Of a DNA stretch of 64,000 nt, positions 9,001-16,938 are shown one piece after another. Positions within the stretch are counted from its first letter, which is position 1. Each line of letters begins with the position of its first letter. The stretch lies in assembly GCA_020634625.1 (NCBI GenBank), contig JACKBJ010000003.1, positions 143,773 through 207,772 of the forward strand, read 5' to 3'. Origin of the DNA: Caldilineae bacterium (GTDB taxonomy: Bacteria; Chloroflexota; Anaerolineae; Epilineales; Epilineaceae). A program made the position numbers and the translations under genes. Under the pieces are notes generated by a model. That model was not told where the DNA came from, made no database searches, and was given only the letters and a program-made list of their open reading frames with translations.

Positions 9001-12000
9001 GGCGACCGGGTTCAGGCGGGCCGCGGCGACCGGCTCGTGATCGACGACGACTTCGAGATCGACCTGGGCGACCTGATCTTCGGCCAGGAGGGCGACGACC
9101 GCCTGCACGGCGACGCCTCGAGCCCGCCCACGGGCGGCGGCTCGGATGGCATCGACGTGATCTTCGGCGGCCCGGACGACGACGCGATCTACAGCGGGAC
9201 CGGCGGCGACATCGAGGTTCCGAGCGCCGACATCTGCGTGCGCTTCGGGAACCTGCTCTTCGGCGGTCCGGGCGACGACCTCCTGCGGGGCGACTACGAG
9301 GCCTGGGATCCCGCCAACCCGCGGGGCGGCATCGACCTGGCGTTCGGCGCCGACGGCGACGACACCCTGCAGGGTGCCGGCGGATCGGTGCTCTTCTTCG
9401 GCGACCTGTCGTCGCTTCAGGTCGTCGTGATCTGGTTCGGCAACCTGCTCTTCGGCGGCCGCGGCGACGACCGGATCGAAGGTGGCGACCGGGGCGACCT
9501 GTCGACCTGCGCGCTGTCGAAGATCAGCGACTGGGCCGACGCCAACCTCGGCGGCCTGGCCGACCTCGGCGGCGCCGCCGACCTGATCTTCGCCGGGCCC
9601 GGTGCCGACACCGTCGAGGCCTACGACGGCATCGACCTCGTCTTCGGCGGGTTCGGCGACGACGCCCTGCATGCCGACGACGGCGGGATGATCATCGTGC
9701 CGATCGAGGGGATCCCGACCCCGATCCACTTCGGGAACCTGATGTTCGGCGCGATGGGCGAGGACAGGATCACGAGCAAGGGGCGTACGGCGGGCTTCGT
9801 CGTCGGCCAGCTCGAGATCGACCTGCTCTTCGGTGGCCCCTGCGCCGACGACATCGACGCCGGCGACGCCTTCAACCTGGCCTTCGGCGGCCGGGCGGAC
9901 GACGTGGTCAGGGCCGGGGACGGCTTCAACCTGCTCTTCGGCAACGCGGAGGACGATGCCGTCACCGCCGGCGACGGCCTGACCCTGGCCTTCGGCAACG
10001 CCGGGGACGATGTCGTCGCCGGCGGCACGGACGCCGACGGCGTGTTCCTGCTCTTCGGGAACGCCGGCGACGACCGGATCGTCTCCGGCGACGGCCTGAC
10101 GCTGGCCTTCGGCAACCGGGGCGACGACGGCATCCAGGGCGGGGACGGCGTCGGCCTGCTCTTCGGGAACGCCGGCCGCGACGAGGTCGTCGGCGGCACG
10201 GGCCTGACGCTGGCCTTCGGCAACCGCGGGTCGGACCGGGTTCGGGCCGGCGACGGTGCGGCCCTGCTCTTCGGCAACCGGGACGACGACGCGGTCGACT
10301 GCGGCGCCGGGCTCTGCGTCGCCTTCGGCAACGCCGGCCACGACCTCGTCGGCGCCGGGGCCGGGCTCGGCGCGCTCTTCGGCAATGCCGGCGAGGATCG
10401 GCTCACGGCCGGGTCGGGCCTCGGCGTGGCCTTCGGCAACACCGGCGCCGACATCCTCTCGGCCGGCGGTGGGGCGCTGCTGGCTTTCGGCGGCCCGGAC
10501 GACGACGTGCTCCTGGGCGGATCCCTGTTCGACATCGGCTTCGGCAACGCCGGCGCCGACCACTACGTCGGCGGCAGCGGCAAGAGCATCTTCTTCGGCA
10601 ACAGCGGCCCGGACACCGCCCGTGGCGGCGGTGGCGACCTGCTCTTCGGCAACCGCGACAACGACGTCCTGCTAGCCGGCAGCCAGGCCGACGTCGTCTT
10701 CGGCAACCGAGGCAACGACATCCTCGGGAGCAACGACGGCGCCGACCTCGTCTTCGGGAACCGCGGCAACGACGCGGTGCGCGCCGCCGACGGCGCCGGC
10801 TGCGACCTGCTCTTCGGCAACCGCGGCGACGATGTGCTCGATCGCTGCCAGGACTGCGACAAGCGCCTCGGCGGCCGCGGCAAGGACAGCAAGTCGGCCG
10901 GCTGCCTGGCGGTGGACCCGGGCGCGCTGGCCCGGGGCGAGGTCCGCGGGCGGGTCACCATCGACCTGGACGGCGATGCGACGGGCGACATCGGCCAGGC
11001 AGGGGTGACGGTCATGGCCGGGTCCTCGAGCGCGGTGACGGATGCCGACGGCTGGTACCGCATCGCGGGCCTCGCGCAGGGGGCGACCCAGGTCGGCGAG
11101 CAGGTGCCCGCCGGCTACGTGCAGATCTCGACGCCGACGGCGCATGCCATCAGCGTCGGCAGCCCGGGCATCGACCTCTTCCTGCAGCGTGACTTCGTGA
11201 ACCGCCCCCGCTGCGCCGTGTCGGCCGACGGCTGGGGCTGCGTGTCCGGGGGCTGCGCCCGCGGCGCCGCCGGCGTGGCGTCGGCCTGCCAACCGGTCGC
11301 GGTGCGCCCGGTGCGGCGCTGCGCCTCGACCGGCGAGCGCTGCTCGGAGGCCTCGGACTGCCCCTGCCAGGACTGCGAGGACTCCTGGGAGGTGGTGACC
11401 TGCGACTGCCTGCCGCCCGAGACGGGTTGCCGGCTCGAGATCGACCCCGTCAGCGGGCCGCGCTGCGTCGGCCGCTGCGCCTCGCCGTCCGGCGCCGGCT
11501 GCCAGCTGATCCGGGATGGCGGGGTCTTCCGCTGCGGCTGCGGCAGCCCCGGCCGCGTGTTCCTGCCGATCCTGTTGGCCAAGGCCAGTCCGGGCGAGGC
11601 GGGATCGCCCATCGACCCGACCGTGACCTCGGCGCCGACGGTGACGGCCACCGTGACGCCGACCCCGCGCTCCACCTGGACGCCGCGGTCCACCGCCACG
11701 GGCACGCCGGCGCCGCTGGGTGGGCCCCTGGCGCGGCACCGCCGGCGCGCGGCGCGGGCGCAGGCCGCTGGCGCGCCTTCCGGGCCCTTCGGACCCCTGG
11801 CGCCGGCCCAGACCGCCGTCCGGCTCGACGGCAGCTGGACCGTGCTCGACGAGCTCATGATCGAAGGCGCGTTCTTCGCGCCGCTCTACGACTACACGTC
11901 GAACCTGCCGGTTCGGATCGATCTGACCGACCTGTTCGTGGTCTCGGACGGCAGCGAGGTCTACCTTGACGGCCAGCCGATCGGTACGACGCCGGCCACG

Positions 12001-13251
12001 GCCGACTGGCCCGCCCTCGGCTCCGACCCGCAGGCGCCGCCCTACACCGCGGACCCGGCGGTGGCCTGGCAGGAGCCGGCCTTCGGCAAGGCCTCCTTCG
12101 CGCTGCCGGCGGGCACGCACCGGCTCACCTTCCGCAACCTGCACATCCCGGCTCGAAGCGCCGGTGGCGCGCCCCATCCCGACGGCACGCTCGCCTTCCG
12201 GCTGGTCCTGACCGAGGACCCCGGCGTCACGCCCGAGCCGGGCTGCGCGCCGCGGCCGGCCGGCATGGTCGCCTGGTGGCCGCTCGACGAGCTGGCCGGC
12301 GCGCAGGCCATCGACGTGATCGGTGGCCACACCGGCACCGCCGAGGGAGCGGCGGTGCCGATGAATCCGGCCAAGGTGCTGGCCGGGCGCTTCTTCGACG
12401 GCGGCGTGGTGCGGGTCGCGGACGCGCCCGGGCTGGACGGCGGCGCGGCCGGGCTGGCGGTCGATGCCTGGGTCCGGCCGGCGACCCTGGAGGGCCGGCG
12501 GCCGATCGTGGCCAAGCGCCACGCGCCGACCGACCGGCCGCTGGGCTGGTCGCTGGACCTGGTCGACGGGCGGCCGAGCTTCCGCTGGGACGGCCCCGGC
12601 GGCAGCATCGAGGCCACCGCGCCGGTGACGGCCAGCGTCGGCGCCTGGCACCTGCTCGGGCTGAGCCTGGCGCCCGGAGCGCCCGACGGCGGCCAGCTCT
12701 TCCTCGACGGCGAGCTGGTCCACCGCTTCGACACGAGCGCGCTGACGATGCCGCTGGACACCGGGGCGACGCTCTGGATCGGCTTCGAGCCGGCCCTCGG
12801 CCGCGGTCAGCTCGAGCACGGCTTCCTCGGCGCCATCGACGAGGTGGAGCTCTTCGACCGCCCGCTGGCGCTGGAGGCGCTGCGGGCCATCTTCGCGGCC
12901 GATCGGCTCGGCAAGTGCGACAAGCCGGCGCCGCCGACGCCGGGGCCGACGGCCGTTCCCACCCGCGCGACGCCGGTGCCGACGGTGCCGCCGGCGCCAC
13001 TCGGGGCGGATCAGTCGGGTCTGACAAGTGGTTCGGGTCGCGTGGGTCTCGAAACATCAGCGGCGAAGCGGCGAGCGGGCGGAAGTCCGTTGCCATACGC
13101 TCTGGAGGATCGAGGTGCCAGCCTCCCCGGAGCACTCGAAACCATTCGTCGCTCCGATCGACGTCCTCGCGGCCGTCGTGGGGATCGTAGGGGTAGGCGA
13201 ACTCCGCTGGTCGCAGGTCAGGTGTCCGCGAGCCCTGCCGCCGCGGGTTAA
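6058..13251 (+). CDS. giant exported RTX-like repeat protein with FGN repeats, SdrD_B-like, Cys-rich and LamG-like domains
   Basis: 2397 residues from the ATG at 6058. A basic N-terminal ~50 residues lead into a hydrophobic signal-like segment (LARVLGVLLAGVFASAAA). Approximate order: an Asp-rich beta domain (85-200); an Ala/Glu-rich helical region (395-560); a very long calcium-binding hemolysin-type array (580-1615) whose units are GGxGxD-like at first and become 'LLFGNxGDD..xAGDG' from about 1283; an SdrD_B/carboxypeptidase-regulatory-like beta domain (1622-1715, GVTVMAGSSSAVTDADGWYR); a Cys-rich region (~1717-1835); the motif FLPILL and a Pro/Thr linker; a CBM-like beta domain (1920-2055); a LamG-like domain (2069-2285, MVAWWPLDE...GAIDEVELFDRPL); and a second Pro/Thr linker. 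The final ~80 residues are Arg/Gly-rich and unlike the rest. Likely a secreted Ca2+-dependent surface or matrix protein. Confidence 0.82.
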   Translation: MKGRPQRRGSDDAAYRKHASQVVVGQARRPQRTVAPSRSDDARCTARRPGGLARVLGVLLAGVFASAAALPDASMAAPRAADAPAGPAQSACGATLRAELTGDRLRILGSDAVDEVRLRYDAASQAFEVFVPPAAGLPTWRLDASGVLHIEAQLCDGDDLLVLDDSGGSRLADRWAIEVDAGAGNDVVFGGLDLGSVALPDALQMIATLRTAGDLVQATLGLLDASPGDCETAPCLAAAAADLARAAGEELALPAAHYLRDVEPQLVQPSAATVREAQARIGDVVTTTISRTASAYAVEREVLPQAVDLAVDEVELLLPTAAQLLTDTIDLQAHAASLGLEVQSRDPVRVFTSTIASHVASITTLSQLCEEEPDPDPEANPPGEDDQDPSGLPPACAELERRIEALEAATDLVGEDESPDSGAARLEAEGDAFAQRGDALEMAGEAFGDDEAPNTNSRAAQLAVRGEAIVADAEVFAAEAELMAADWEAWVEARASSLETAGKAMHARGQAELGGGGDALRGQAEAEVEAAAERLRARAESIQVELQALMAAAGPLLGGSGGLRLDGQLATSCSVTPANSFTGSAGDDTLLGTADSDLLDGGDGRDLLVGFEGDDRILGGAGQDLAFGGGGGDAIEAGADVDLLVGQDGADCLYGGGGQTLSTSTLSVAMGDIFVGGPDDDLIANGDGADDDPAEFDLAWGGSGADEIRLGHGGELEIGNVAFQLGNLAFGGDGADRIETADGFDLVFGEADDDTIQTGRGTAFEMTGSGGSGFRLALGDLIFGGAGDDSIDSDDPAADRDDDDVDLIFAMDGADTIRAYGGGRLSIGDLAQPSFEIRLGNLIFGGAGEDDIRALDGVDVVFAGADDDTVTTGQGDALDIAGSGGDSRFRLALGDLIFGEAGADTLQGDDPAADRDDDDIDVIFAGPDADTVRGYGGGMLSIGDASDPSVELRLGNLVFGGTGADDVVTLDGIDLVFGEEDGDRVQAGRGDRLVIDDDFEIDLGDLIFGQEGDDRLHGDASSPPTGGGSDGIDVIFGGPDDDAIYSGTGGDIEVPSADICVRFGNLLFGGPGDDLLRGDYEAWDPANPRGGIDLAFGADGDDTLQGAGGSVLFFGDLSSLQVVVIWFGNLLFGGRGDDRIEGGDRGDLSTCALSKISDWADANLGGLADLGGAADLIFAGPGADTVEAYDGIDLVFGGFGDDALHADDGGMIIVPIEGIPTPIHFGNLMFGAMGEDRITSKGRTAGFVVGQLEIDLLFGGPCADDIDAGDAFNLAFGGRADDVVRAGDGFNLLFGNAEDDAVTAGDGLTLAFGNAGDDVVAGGTDADGVFLLFGNAGDDRIVSGDGLTLAFGNRGDDGIQGGDGVGLLFGNAGRDEVVGGTGLTLAFGNRGSDRVRAGDGAALLFGNRDDDAVDCGAGLCVAFGNAGHDLVGAGAGLGALFGNAGEDRLTAGSGLGVAFGNTGADILSAGGGALLAFGGPDDDVLLGGSLFDIGFGNAGADHYVGGSGKSIFFGNSGPDTARGGGGDLLFGNRDNDVLLAGSQADVVFGNRGNDILGSNDGADLVFGNRGNDAVRAADGAGCDLLFGNRGDDVLDRCQDCDKRLGGRGKDSKSAGCLAVDPGALARGEVRGRVTIDLDGDATGDIGQAGVTVMAGSSSAVTDADGWYRIAGLAQGATQVGEQVPAGYVQISTPTAHAISVGSPGIDLFLQRDFVNRPRCAVSADGWGCVSGGCARGAAGVASACQPVAVRPVRRCASTGERCSEASDCPCQDCEDSWEVVTCDCLPPETGCRLEIDPVSGPRCVGRCASPSGAGCQLIRDGGVFRCGCGSPGRVFLPILLAKASPGEAGSPIDPTVTSAPTVTATVTPTPRSTWTPRSTATGTPAPLGGPLARHRRRAARAQAAGAPSGPFGPLAPAQTAVRLDGSWTVLDELMIEGAFFAPLYDYTSNLPVRIDLTDLFVVSDGSEVYLDGQPIGTTPATADWPALGSDPQAPPYTADPAVAWQEPAFGKASFALPAGTHRLTFRNLHIPARSAGGAPHPDGTLAFRLVLTEDPGVTPEPGCAPRPAGMVAWWPLDELAGAQAIDVIGGHTGTAEGAAVPMNPAKVLAGRFFDGGVVRVADAPGLDGGAAGLAVDAWVRPATLEGRRPIVAKRHAPTDRPLGWSLDLVDGRPSFRWDGPGGSIEATAPVTASVGAWHLLGLSLAPGAPDGGQLFLDGELVHRFDTSALTMPLDTGATLWIGFEPALGRGQLEHGFLGAIDEVELFDRPLALEALRAIFAADRLGKCDKPAPPTPGPTAVPTRATPVPTVPPAPLGADQSGLTSGSGRVGLETSAAKRRAGGSPLPYALEDRGASLPGALETIRRSDRRPRGRRGDRRGRRTPLVAGQVSASPAAAG
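8395..9090 (+). repeat. two tandem ~348-bp super-repeats inside the RTX-like gene
   Basis: Units start near 8395 and 8743. Each encodes ~116 residues with the order LALGDLIFG, DDPAADRDDDD, YGGG.LSIGD, RLGNL(I/V)FGG, DG(V/I)D(V/L)VF. The 348-bp period is far larger than the usual 9-residue RTX unit, so this block looks recently duplicated as a whole. Confidence 0.7.
9906..10890 (+). repeat. degenerate ~60-bp tandem repeat array encoding 'FGN' units
   Basis: About 18 units encode variants of L-L-F-G-N-x-G-D-D-x-V-x-A-G-D-G. FGN replaces the GGxGxD turn common in RTX proteins. Units differ mostly by third-base changes, so the array is old enough to have drifted. Confidence 0.7.
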
Positions 13252-13263
13252 GCTGGATGCACG

Positions 13264-13268
13264 AGGAG
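13264..13268 (+). promoter_or_regulatory. Shine-Dalgarno site for the first vWA-like gene
   Basis: AGGAG with a 7-nt spacer to the ATG at 13276; this decides the start. Confidence 0.65.
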
Positions 13269-13275
13269 CTTCGCG

Positions 13276-14397
13276 ATGCGCCGCGCTGTTCGAGTCAGCC
13301 TTGCCTCGACGCCGATCCTGCTGCTGGCCCTGGTCGCCGGCCCGACCCTTGCCGCGCCGAGGCCAGGAGCGCCGCCGACGGACCCGAACGCCAAGCTGGA
13401 TGCCCGAGTGACGGACTGCCCGAGCGACTGCGCCTTCTCGGCGGGCGCGTCGGCCCATCCGGTCGTCCTGTTGAGCGGCGAGGACACGACCGTGACCTTG
13501 CGCTTGAAAGCGAGCTGCGGCGGCTACGCGATCCCCCGCCACATCGTCCTGGCCGTCGACGGTTCGAACCGAATCGATCGGCGCGAGCTGGTGGAGCTCC
13601 AGTCCGGGCTGCGCAAGCTCGTCGACCAGCTCGATCTGCCCCACAATCCCTCGACGCGGGTCGCCTTGGTGGACATGGCGGATGGGCCCCGCACCCTGCT
13701 GCACCTGGTCAACGACGGGCCGCGGCTGAAGCAGCGGATCGGCAGGCTCGAAGCCGAAGGCGAACCGGACGCGGCCGCGCTGCTCGACGAAGCGCACCGG
13801 GTCTTTCGCCAAGCCCGGGGCTCCGGCTGCGACCAGCAGCCGGTGATCGACGAGATCGTCATTCTCCTGTCGGCCGCGATCGATTCGGGCGACTGCGAGC
13901 CGGCCCTACGAGCCGCTCGACCGCTCAAGGGCGATGGCATCCTGATGCTCGTCGTCAACGCGGAAGCGCGGAGTCGCGACGACCGTTGCCTGCGCCAGGT
14001 CGCCTCCTCCGCTCGCTATTACTCCCTCTTCGGTGGCCTCGCCGGTGCGATCACCACGCTGGAACGCATTCGAGATGGGGATGGTCTTCGCGTGATGCCG
14101 CGCCAGCTGACCGTGGTGGAGACCCTGGGGCCCGGCCTCGACTTCCTGCCGAGCCCGGATGCCTTCGGCCTCGCGCCCGAGTTCGACGCCAAGACCCGCA
14201 GCCTGACTTGGAAGCGGGACTTCGTGCCCAGGGATGGCATCACCTTGAGCTACCGGGTCCGGCCCAGCCCGGCCGGCCTGCGAGCGCTGGGCGAGGGTGC
14301 GCGCGTCACCTGGCGCGACACCCTGAATCGCGTTGGCGCGATCCGCCTGGAGCGCCCTTGGGCACAGGTCTTCGAACCGGCACCGCAGCGGCCTTGA
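13276..14397 (+). CDS. secreted vWA-like domain protein (copy 1)
   Basis: 373 residues. A signal peptide is visible (MRRAVRVSLASTPILLLALVAGPTLAAP). A von Willebrand A-like domain spans about residues 90-250: strand HIVLAVDGSN, helix, then DTRVALVD-like strand 'TRVALVDMADGPRTLLHLVND', helices, 'EIVILLSAA', 'ILMLVVNAEA'. The metal site is degenerate: the DxSxS loop reads D-G-S-N-R, lacking the second Ser. A C-terminal beta domain resembles the conserved-repeat/adhesin type (QLTVVETLGPGLDF..., SLTWKRDFV). It is a clear paralog of the gene at 42136-43230, with the same domain order and the shared end 'WAQVF.P'. Likely an exported binding protein; the ligand is unknown. Confidence 0.75.
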   Translation: MRRAVRVSLASTPILLLALVAGPTLAAPRPGAPPTDPNAKLDARVTDCPSDCAFSAGASAHPVVLLSGEDTTVTLRLKASCGGYAIPRHIVLAVDGSNRIDRRELVELQSGLRKLVDQLDLPHNPSTRVALVDMADGPRTLLHLVNDGPRLKQRIGRLEAEGEPDAAALLDEAHRVFRQARGSGCDQQPVIDEIVILLSAAIDSGDCEPALRAARPLKGDGILMLVVNAEARSRDDRCLRQVASSARYYSLFGGLAGAITTLERIRDGDGLRVMPRQLTVVETLGPGLDFLPSPDAFGLAPEFDAKTRSLTWKRDFVPRDGITLSYRVRPSPAGLRALGEGARVTWRDTLNRVGAIRLERPWAQVFEPAPQRP

Positions 14398-14697
14398 ATC
14401 CAAGAAGGGACCGGCAGCCGGTCGCGCCGGTGAACCCGACGCGCGGCCTGGCCCTCCAAGGTTACTCGCCCCGCGACCGGATCGCACAGGTCGGGTGCTC
14501 GCGCCGGCAGGATCGTGTTGACGCTCCCCGGTCGGGGGCATAGACTCTGCGCGCCGCGATCGAGCCGGCCGTCCCGGGGCGCCGCCACGAGCCGCTTTCC
14601 CAACCCCCCGCCCCGCGCCGCCCGTCCCGATGTCGTTGCACCGAAGGCATCCAACCGGGCGTGCGCCAGACGCCGCGCCCGGCCTCGAGGTTCAAGC
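14398..14697 (+). other. 300-bp intergenic region upstream of the two-component cluster
   Basis: No convincing gene. It holds the promoter listed at 14518-14546 and an untranslated leader of ~145 nt before the response regulator. Confidence 0.5.
14518..14546 (+). promoter_or_regulatory. promoter of the response-regulator gene, with an inverted repeat in the spacer
   Basis: TTGACG (14518-14523), 17-bp spacer, TAGACT (14541-14546). The spacer contains CCCCG-GT-CGGGG (14526-14537), a small inverted repeat that could be an operator. The same -10 hexamer TAGACT recurs at 57619. Confidence 0.62.
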
Positions 14698-15408
14698 ATG
14701 CGCCGGGACAAGATCCTCGTCGTCGAAGACGACCCCGCGGTCGCGCGATCGCTCTGCCTGGCCCTCGAGCGCGAGGGCTACGCGGTCGCTCAGGCGGCCA
14801 CCTGCGCCGAGGCCCTGCGGTTGACGGACGAGGATCCGCCGCAGCTCCTGCTGCTCGACCTGCGGCTGCCGGACGGCAGCGGCCTGGATGTCTGCCGCCG
14901 GCTGCGCGCCGAGGGCCATCGCCTGCCGATCATCATGCTCACCGCGCGGGACGAGGAGAGCGACAAGGTGGTCGGCCTCGAGCTGGGCGCCGACGACTAC
15001 GTGGTCAAGCCCTACGGGCTGCGCGAGCTGCTGTCGCGGATCCGCTCGCTGCTCCGGCGCGCCTACGGCGAGCTGGCCGCGCCGGCCGATGCCGCCAGCA
15101 GCCTGCGCTTCGGCCCGATCGAGATCGACCAGCAGCGGCTCCTGGTGCGCCGCGGCGGCCGGCCGGTCGACCTGACGCCGATCGAGTTTCGCCTGCTGCG
15201 CCATCTGGCCGCCCACCCCGACCGTCCCTTCACGCGCGACGCGCTGATCGAGGCCATCTGGGGCTACGCGGGCGAGGTGGGCAACCCGCGGACGGTGGAC
15301 GTGCACATGCGCCACCTGCGCGAGAAGCTCGAGGAGACGCCCTCGGAACCGCGCTGGCTGGTCACCCAGCGCGGCGTCGGCTACATGCTTCGGTCGAGCG
15401 CCGGCTGA
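14698..15408 (+). CDS. OmpR/PhoB-family response regulator
   Basis: 236 residues from the ATG at 14698 (MRRDKILVVEDDPAVARSL). The receiver domain (1-120) has the acidic pair in VVEDD, phospho-acceptor Asp54 in LLLLDLRLPDGSG, the Thr in IIMLTAR and Lys in VVKPYG. The C-terminal winged-helix DNA-binding domain (~140-235) has LTPIEFRLLRHLAAHP, VDVHMRHLREKLE and TQRGVGYML. All key residues are intact. The in-frame extension back to 14515 is not protein-like and would overlap the promoter. It is the first of three co-directional genes: regulator, PDZ protein, histidine kinase. Confidence 0.93.
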   Translation: MRRDKILVVEDDPAVARSLCLALEREGYAVAQAATCAEALRLTDEDPPQLLLLDLRLPDGSGLDVCRRLRAEGHRLPIIMLTARDEESDKVVGLELGADDYVVKPYGLRELLSRIRSLLRRAYGELAAPADAASSLRFGPIEIDQQRLLVRRGGRPVDLTPIEFRLLRHLAAHPDRPFTRDALIEAIWGYAGEVGNPRTVDVHMRHLREKLEETPSEPRWLVTQRGVGYMLRSSAG

Positions 15409-15638
15409 GGCCGGCGCGGGCCGGCTGCGCCCCGGGACGCGCGCAGGCCCGGTCCCGGCCCGGCCCCGGCCGCGATGGCCCCCCGGCCGGAACGCCCCCG
15501 CCGATCGCCCCAGCGCCTGGTCGACCGATTGTTGCGATCCCCTAACCCGAGCCCAACGGCCGCGCAACCGGCCGGACCTATGCTTGGAGCGTCGACCGAT
15601 TCCCCTTCGTTGAACGCAGTCCACATAGGAGAAACTCC

Positions 15639-16778
15639 ATGCAGACCATCCTCAAGCTCTTCGCGGCCATCGGCGGCCTGGCCAGCCTGGCCCTGGTGCT
15701 CGCCCTGGCCGGCCTGGCGCGCGGCGATCTGACGGCAGGCCTCGACAGCCCGGTTCGCGGGGCGTCGCTGGCCCAGGACCAGCCCGCGGGCGAGGCCGCG
15801 CCGGCCGCGCCGGCCGCGCCGGCCGAGCCGCTCACGCATGCCCTGCGCTGGGTTCACGCCTTCGGGGCACCGCATCGGGTCGAGGCCGTCGCGGGCCTGC
15901 CCGGCGACGCCCTGACGCTGGCCTTCGCGGCCGGCCCCCTGGTCGAGGGACCCGGCATCGTCGTCTCCAACCTGGTCGAGGGCAGCCCGGCCGAGCAGGC
16001 CGGCCTGCGCCGAGGCGACATCCTGCTCTCGATCGACGGCCAGCCCGTCGATGCTTTCGGCGCGCTGTGGACGGCGCTCGAGGACAAGGCCGCGGGCGAC
16101 TCGGTCACGCTCGAGTATCAGCGCGGCGACGCCGTCCTCAGCGGCAGCGCCCGGCTCGAGGCCTCGGGCGAGGCGGAGCGCGCCGGGCTGGGCATCGTGC
16201 CCTGCGGCGGCTTGGGCCTGCTGCCGGATGCCGCGCTGGCGCAGGTGATCCAGCTGGACGGCTCGGGCCTTCTGGACGGCGAGAGCCGGATCGTCGACGT
16301 GGTCGAAGGCGGCGCGGCCGCCGCGGCCGGCCTCCGGGCCGGCGACCGGATCCTCGCGATCGACGGCGTCGCGCTGGACCCGGGCGAGGACCTGGCCGAG
16401 CGGCTGGCCGACTTCGCGCCGGGCGACCGGCTGAGCCTGAGCATCGAGCGACCCGGCGAGGACGACGCGGAGCCCCGCACGCTCGAGGTGACGTTGGTGC
16501 TGGGCGCGCACCCGGAGGATCCCCAGCGGGCCTTCCTCGGCATCCACTACGCGTCGAGCCTGACCATCGAGACGCAGGCGGGCCCGCACTTCGGTTGGCG
16601 GCACGGCCCCGACCGGTCCGGCGGCGTCTTCGAGCGCTTCTTCCACCGCGAGGCCGAGGGCGACGCCGACGGCGGGGCGGCGCCCGACGCGGATGGGGAT
16701 GCGGATGCGGAGCCCGACGCGTCGGTCCCCGCCGCGCCCGCCGCGCCCGCCGCCGAGCCGGCGGGCAGGACGCGCTGA
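15639..16778 (+). CDS. exported protein with two PDZ domains and no protease domain
   Basis: 379 residues. The start has AGGAG just upstream (ACATAGGAGAAACTCC before the ATG). The N-terminus carries a hydrophobic segment (LKLFAAIGGLASLALVLALAG) acting as signal or anchor. PDZ1 lies around 105-185 (VVSNLVEGSPAEQAGLRRGD.LLSIDGQPV), PDZ2 around 220-290 (IVDVVEGGAAAAAGLRAGDRILAIDGV). There is no trypsin-like HtrA domain and no HExxH, so it is not itself a protease. The tail (from ~330) is acidic and Ala/Pro-rich. It sits between the response regulator and its likely histidine kinase, suggesting it modulates sensing outside the membrane. Confidence 0.8.
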   Translation: MQTILKLFAAIGGLASLALVLALAGLARGDLTAGLDSPVRGASLAQDQPAGEAAPAAPAAPAEPLTHALRWVHAFGAPHRVEAVAGLPGDALTLAFAAGPLVEGPGIVVSNLVEGSPAEQAGLRRGDILLSIDGQPVDAFGALWTALEDKAAGDSVTLEYQRGDAVLSGSARLEASGEAERAGLGIVPCGGLGLLPDAALAQVIQLDGSGLLDGESRIVDVVEGGAAAAAGLRAGDRILAIDGVALDPGEDLAERLADFAPGDRLSLSIERPGEDDAEPRTLEVTLVLGAHPEDPQRAFLGIHYASSLTIETQAGPHFGWRHGPDRSGGVFERFFHREAEGDADGGAAPDADGDADAEPDASVPAAPAAPAAEPAGRTR

Positions 16779-16938
16779 GCCGGGCGACGATGCCCGGACG
16801 CCGGAACCTTGAACGTCGACCTTGAAGCAGCGCTCGCAGCCTGCGATCCGAGACGGAATCCATGGACGAGCGCGGCGGCGGAGCGGCCACTTCCGGCCCT
16901 CCGCCGTCGCGCGTGAGCATCAGCGAGGCGGACCGAAC

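Noticed and set aside
6052..10563. A very long open frame on the minus strand opposite the RTX-like gene
   Set aside because: It is the mirror of the high-GC repeat codons. Composition is unlike any protein, and all domain evidence lies on the plus strand.
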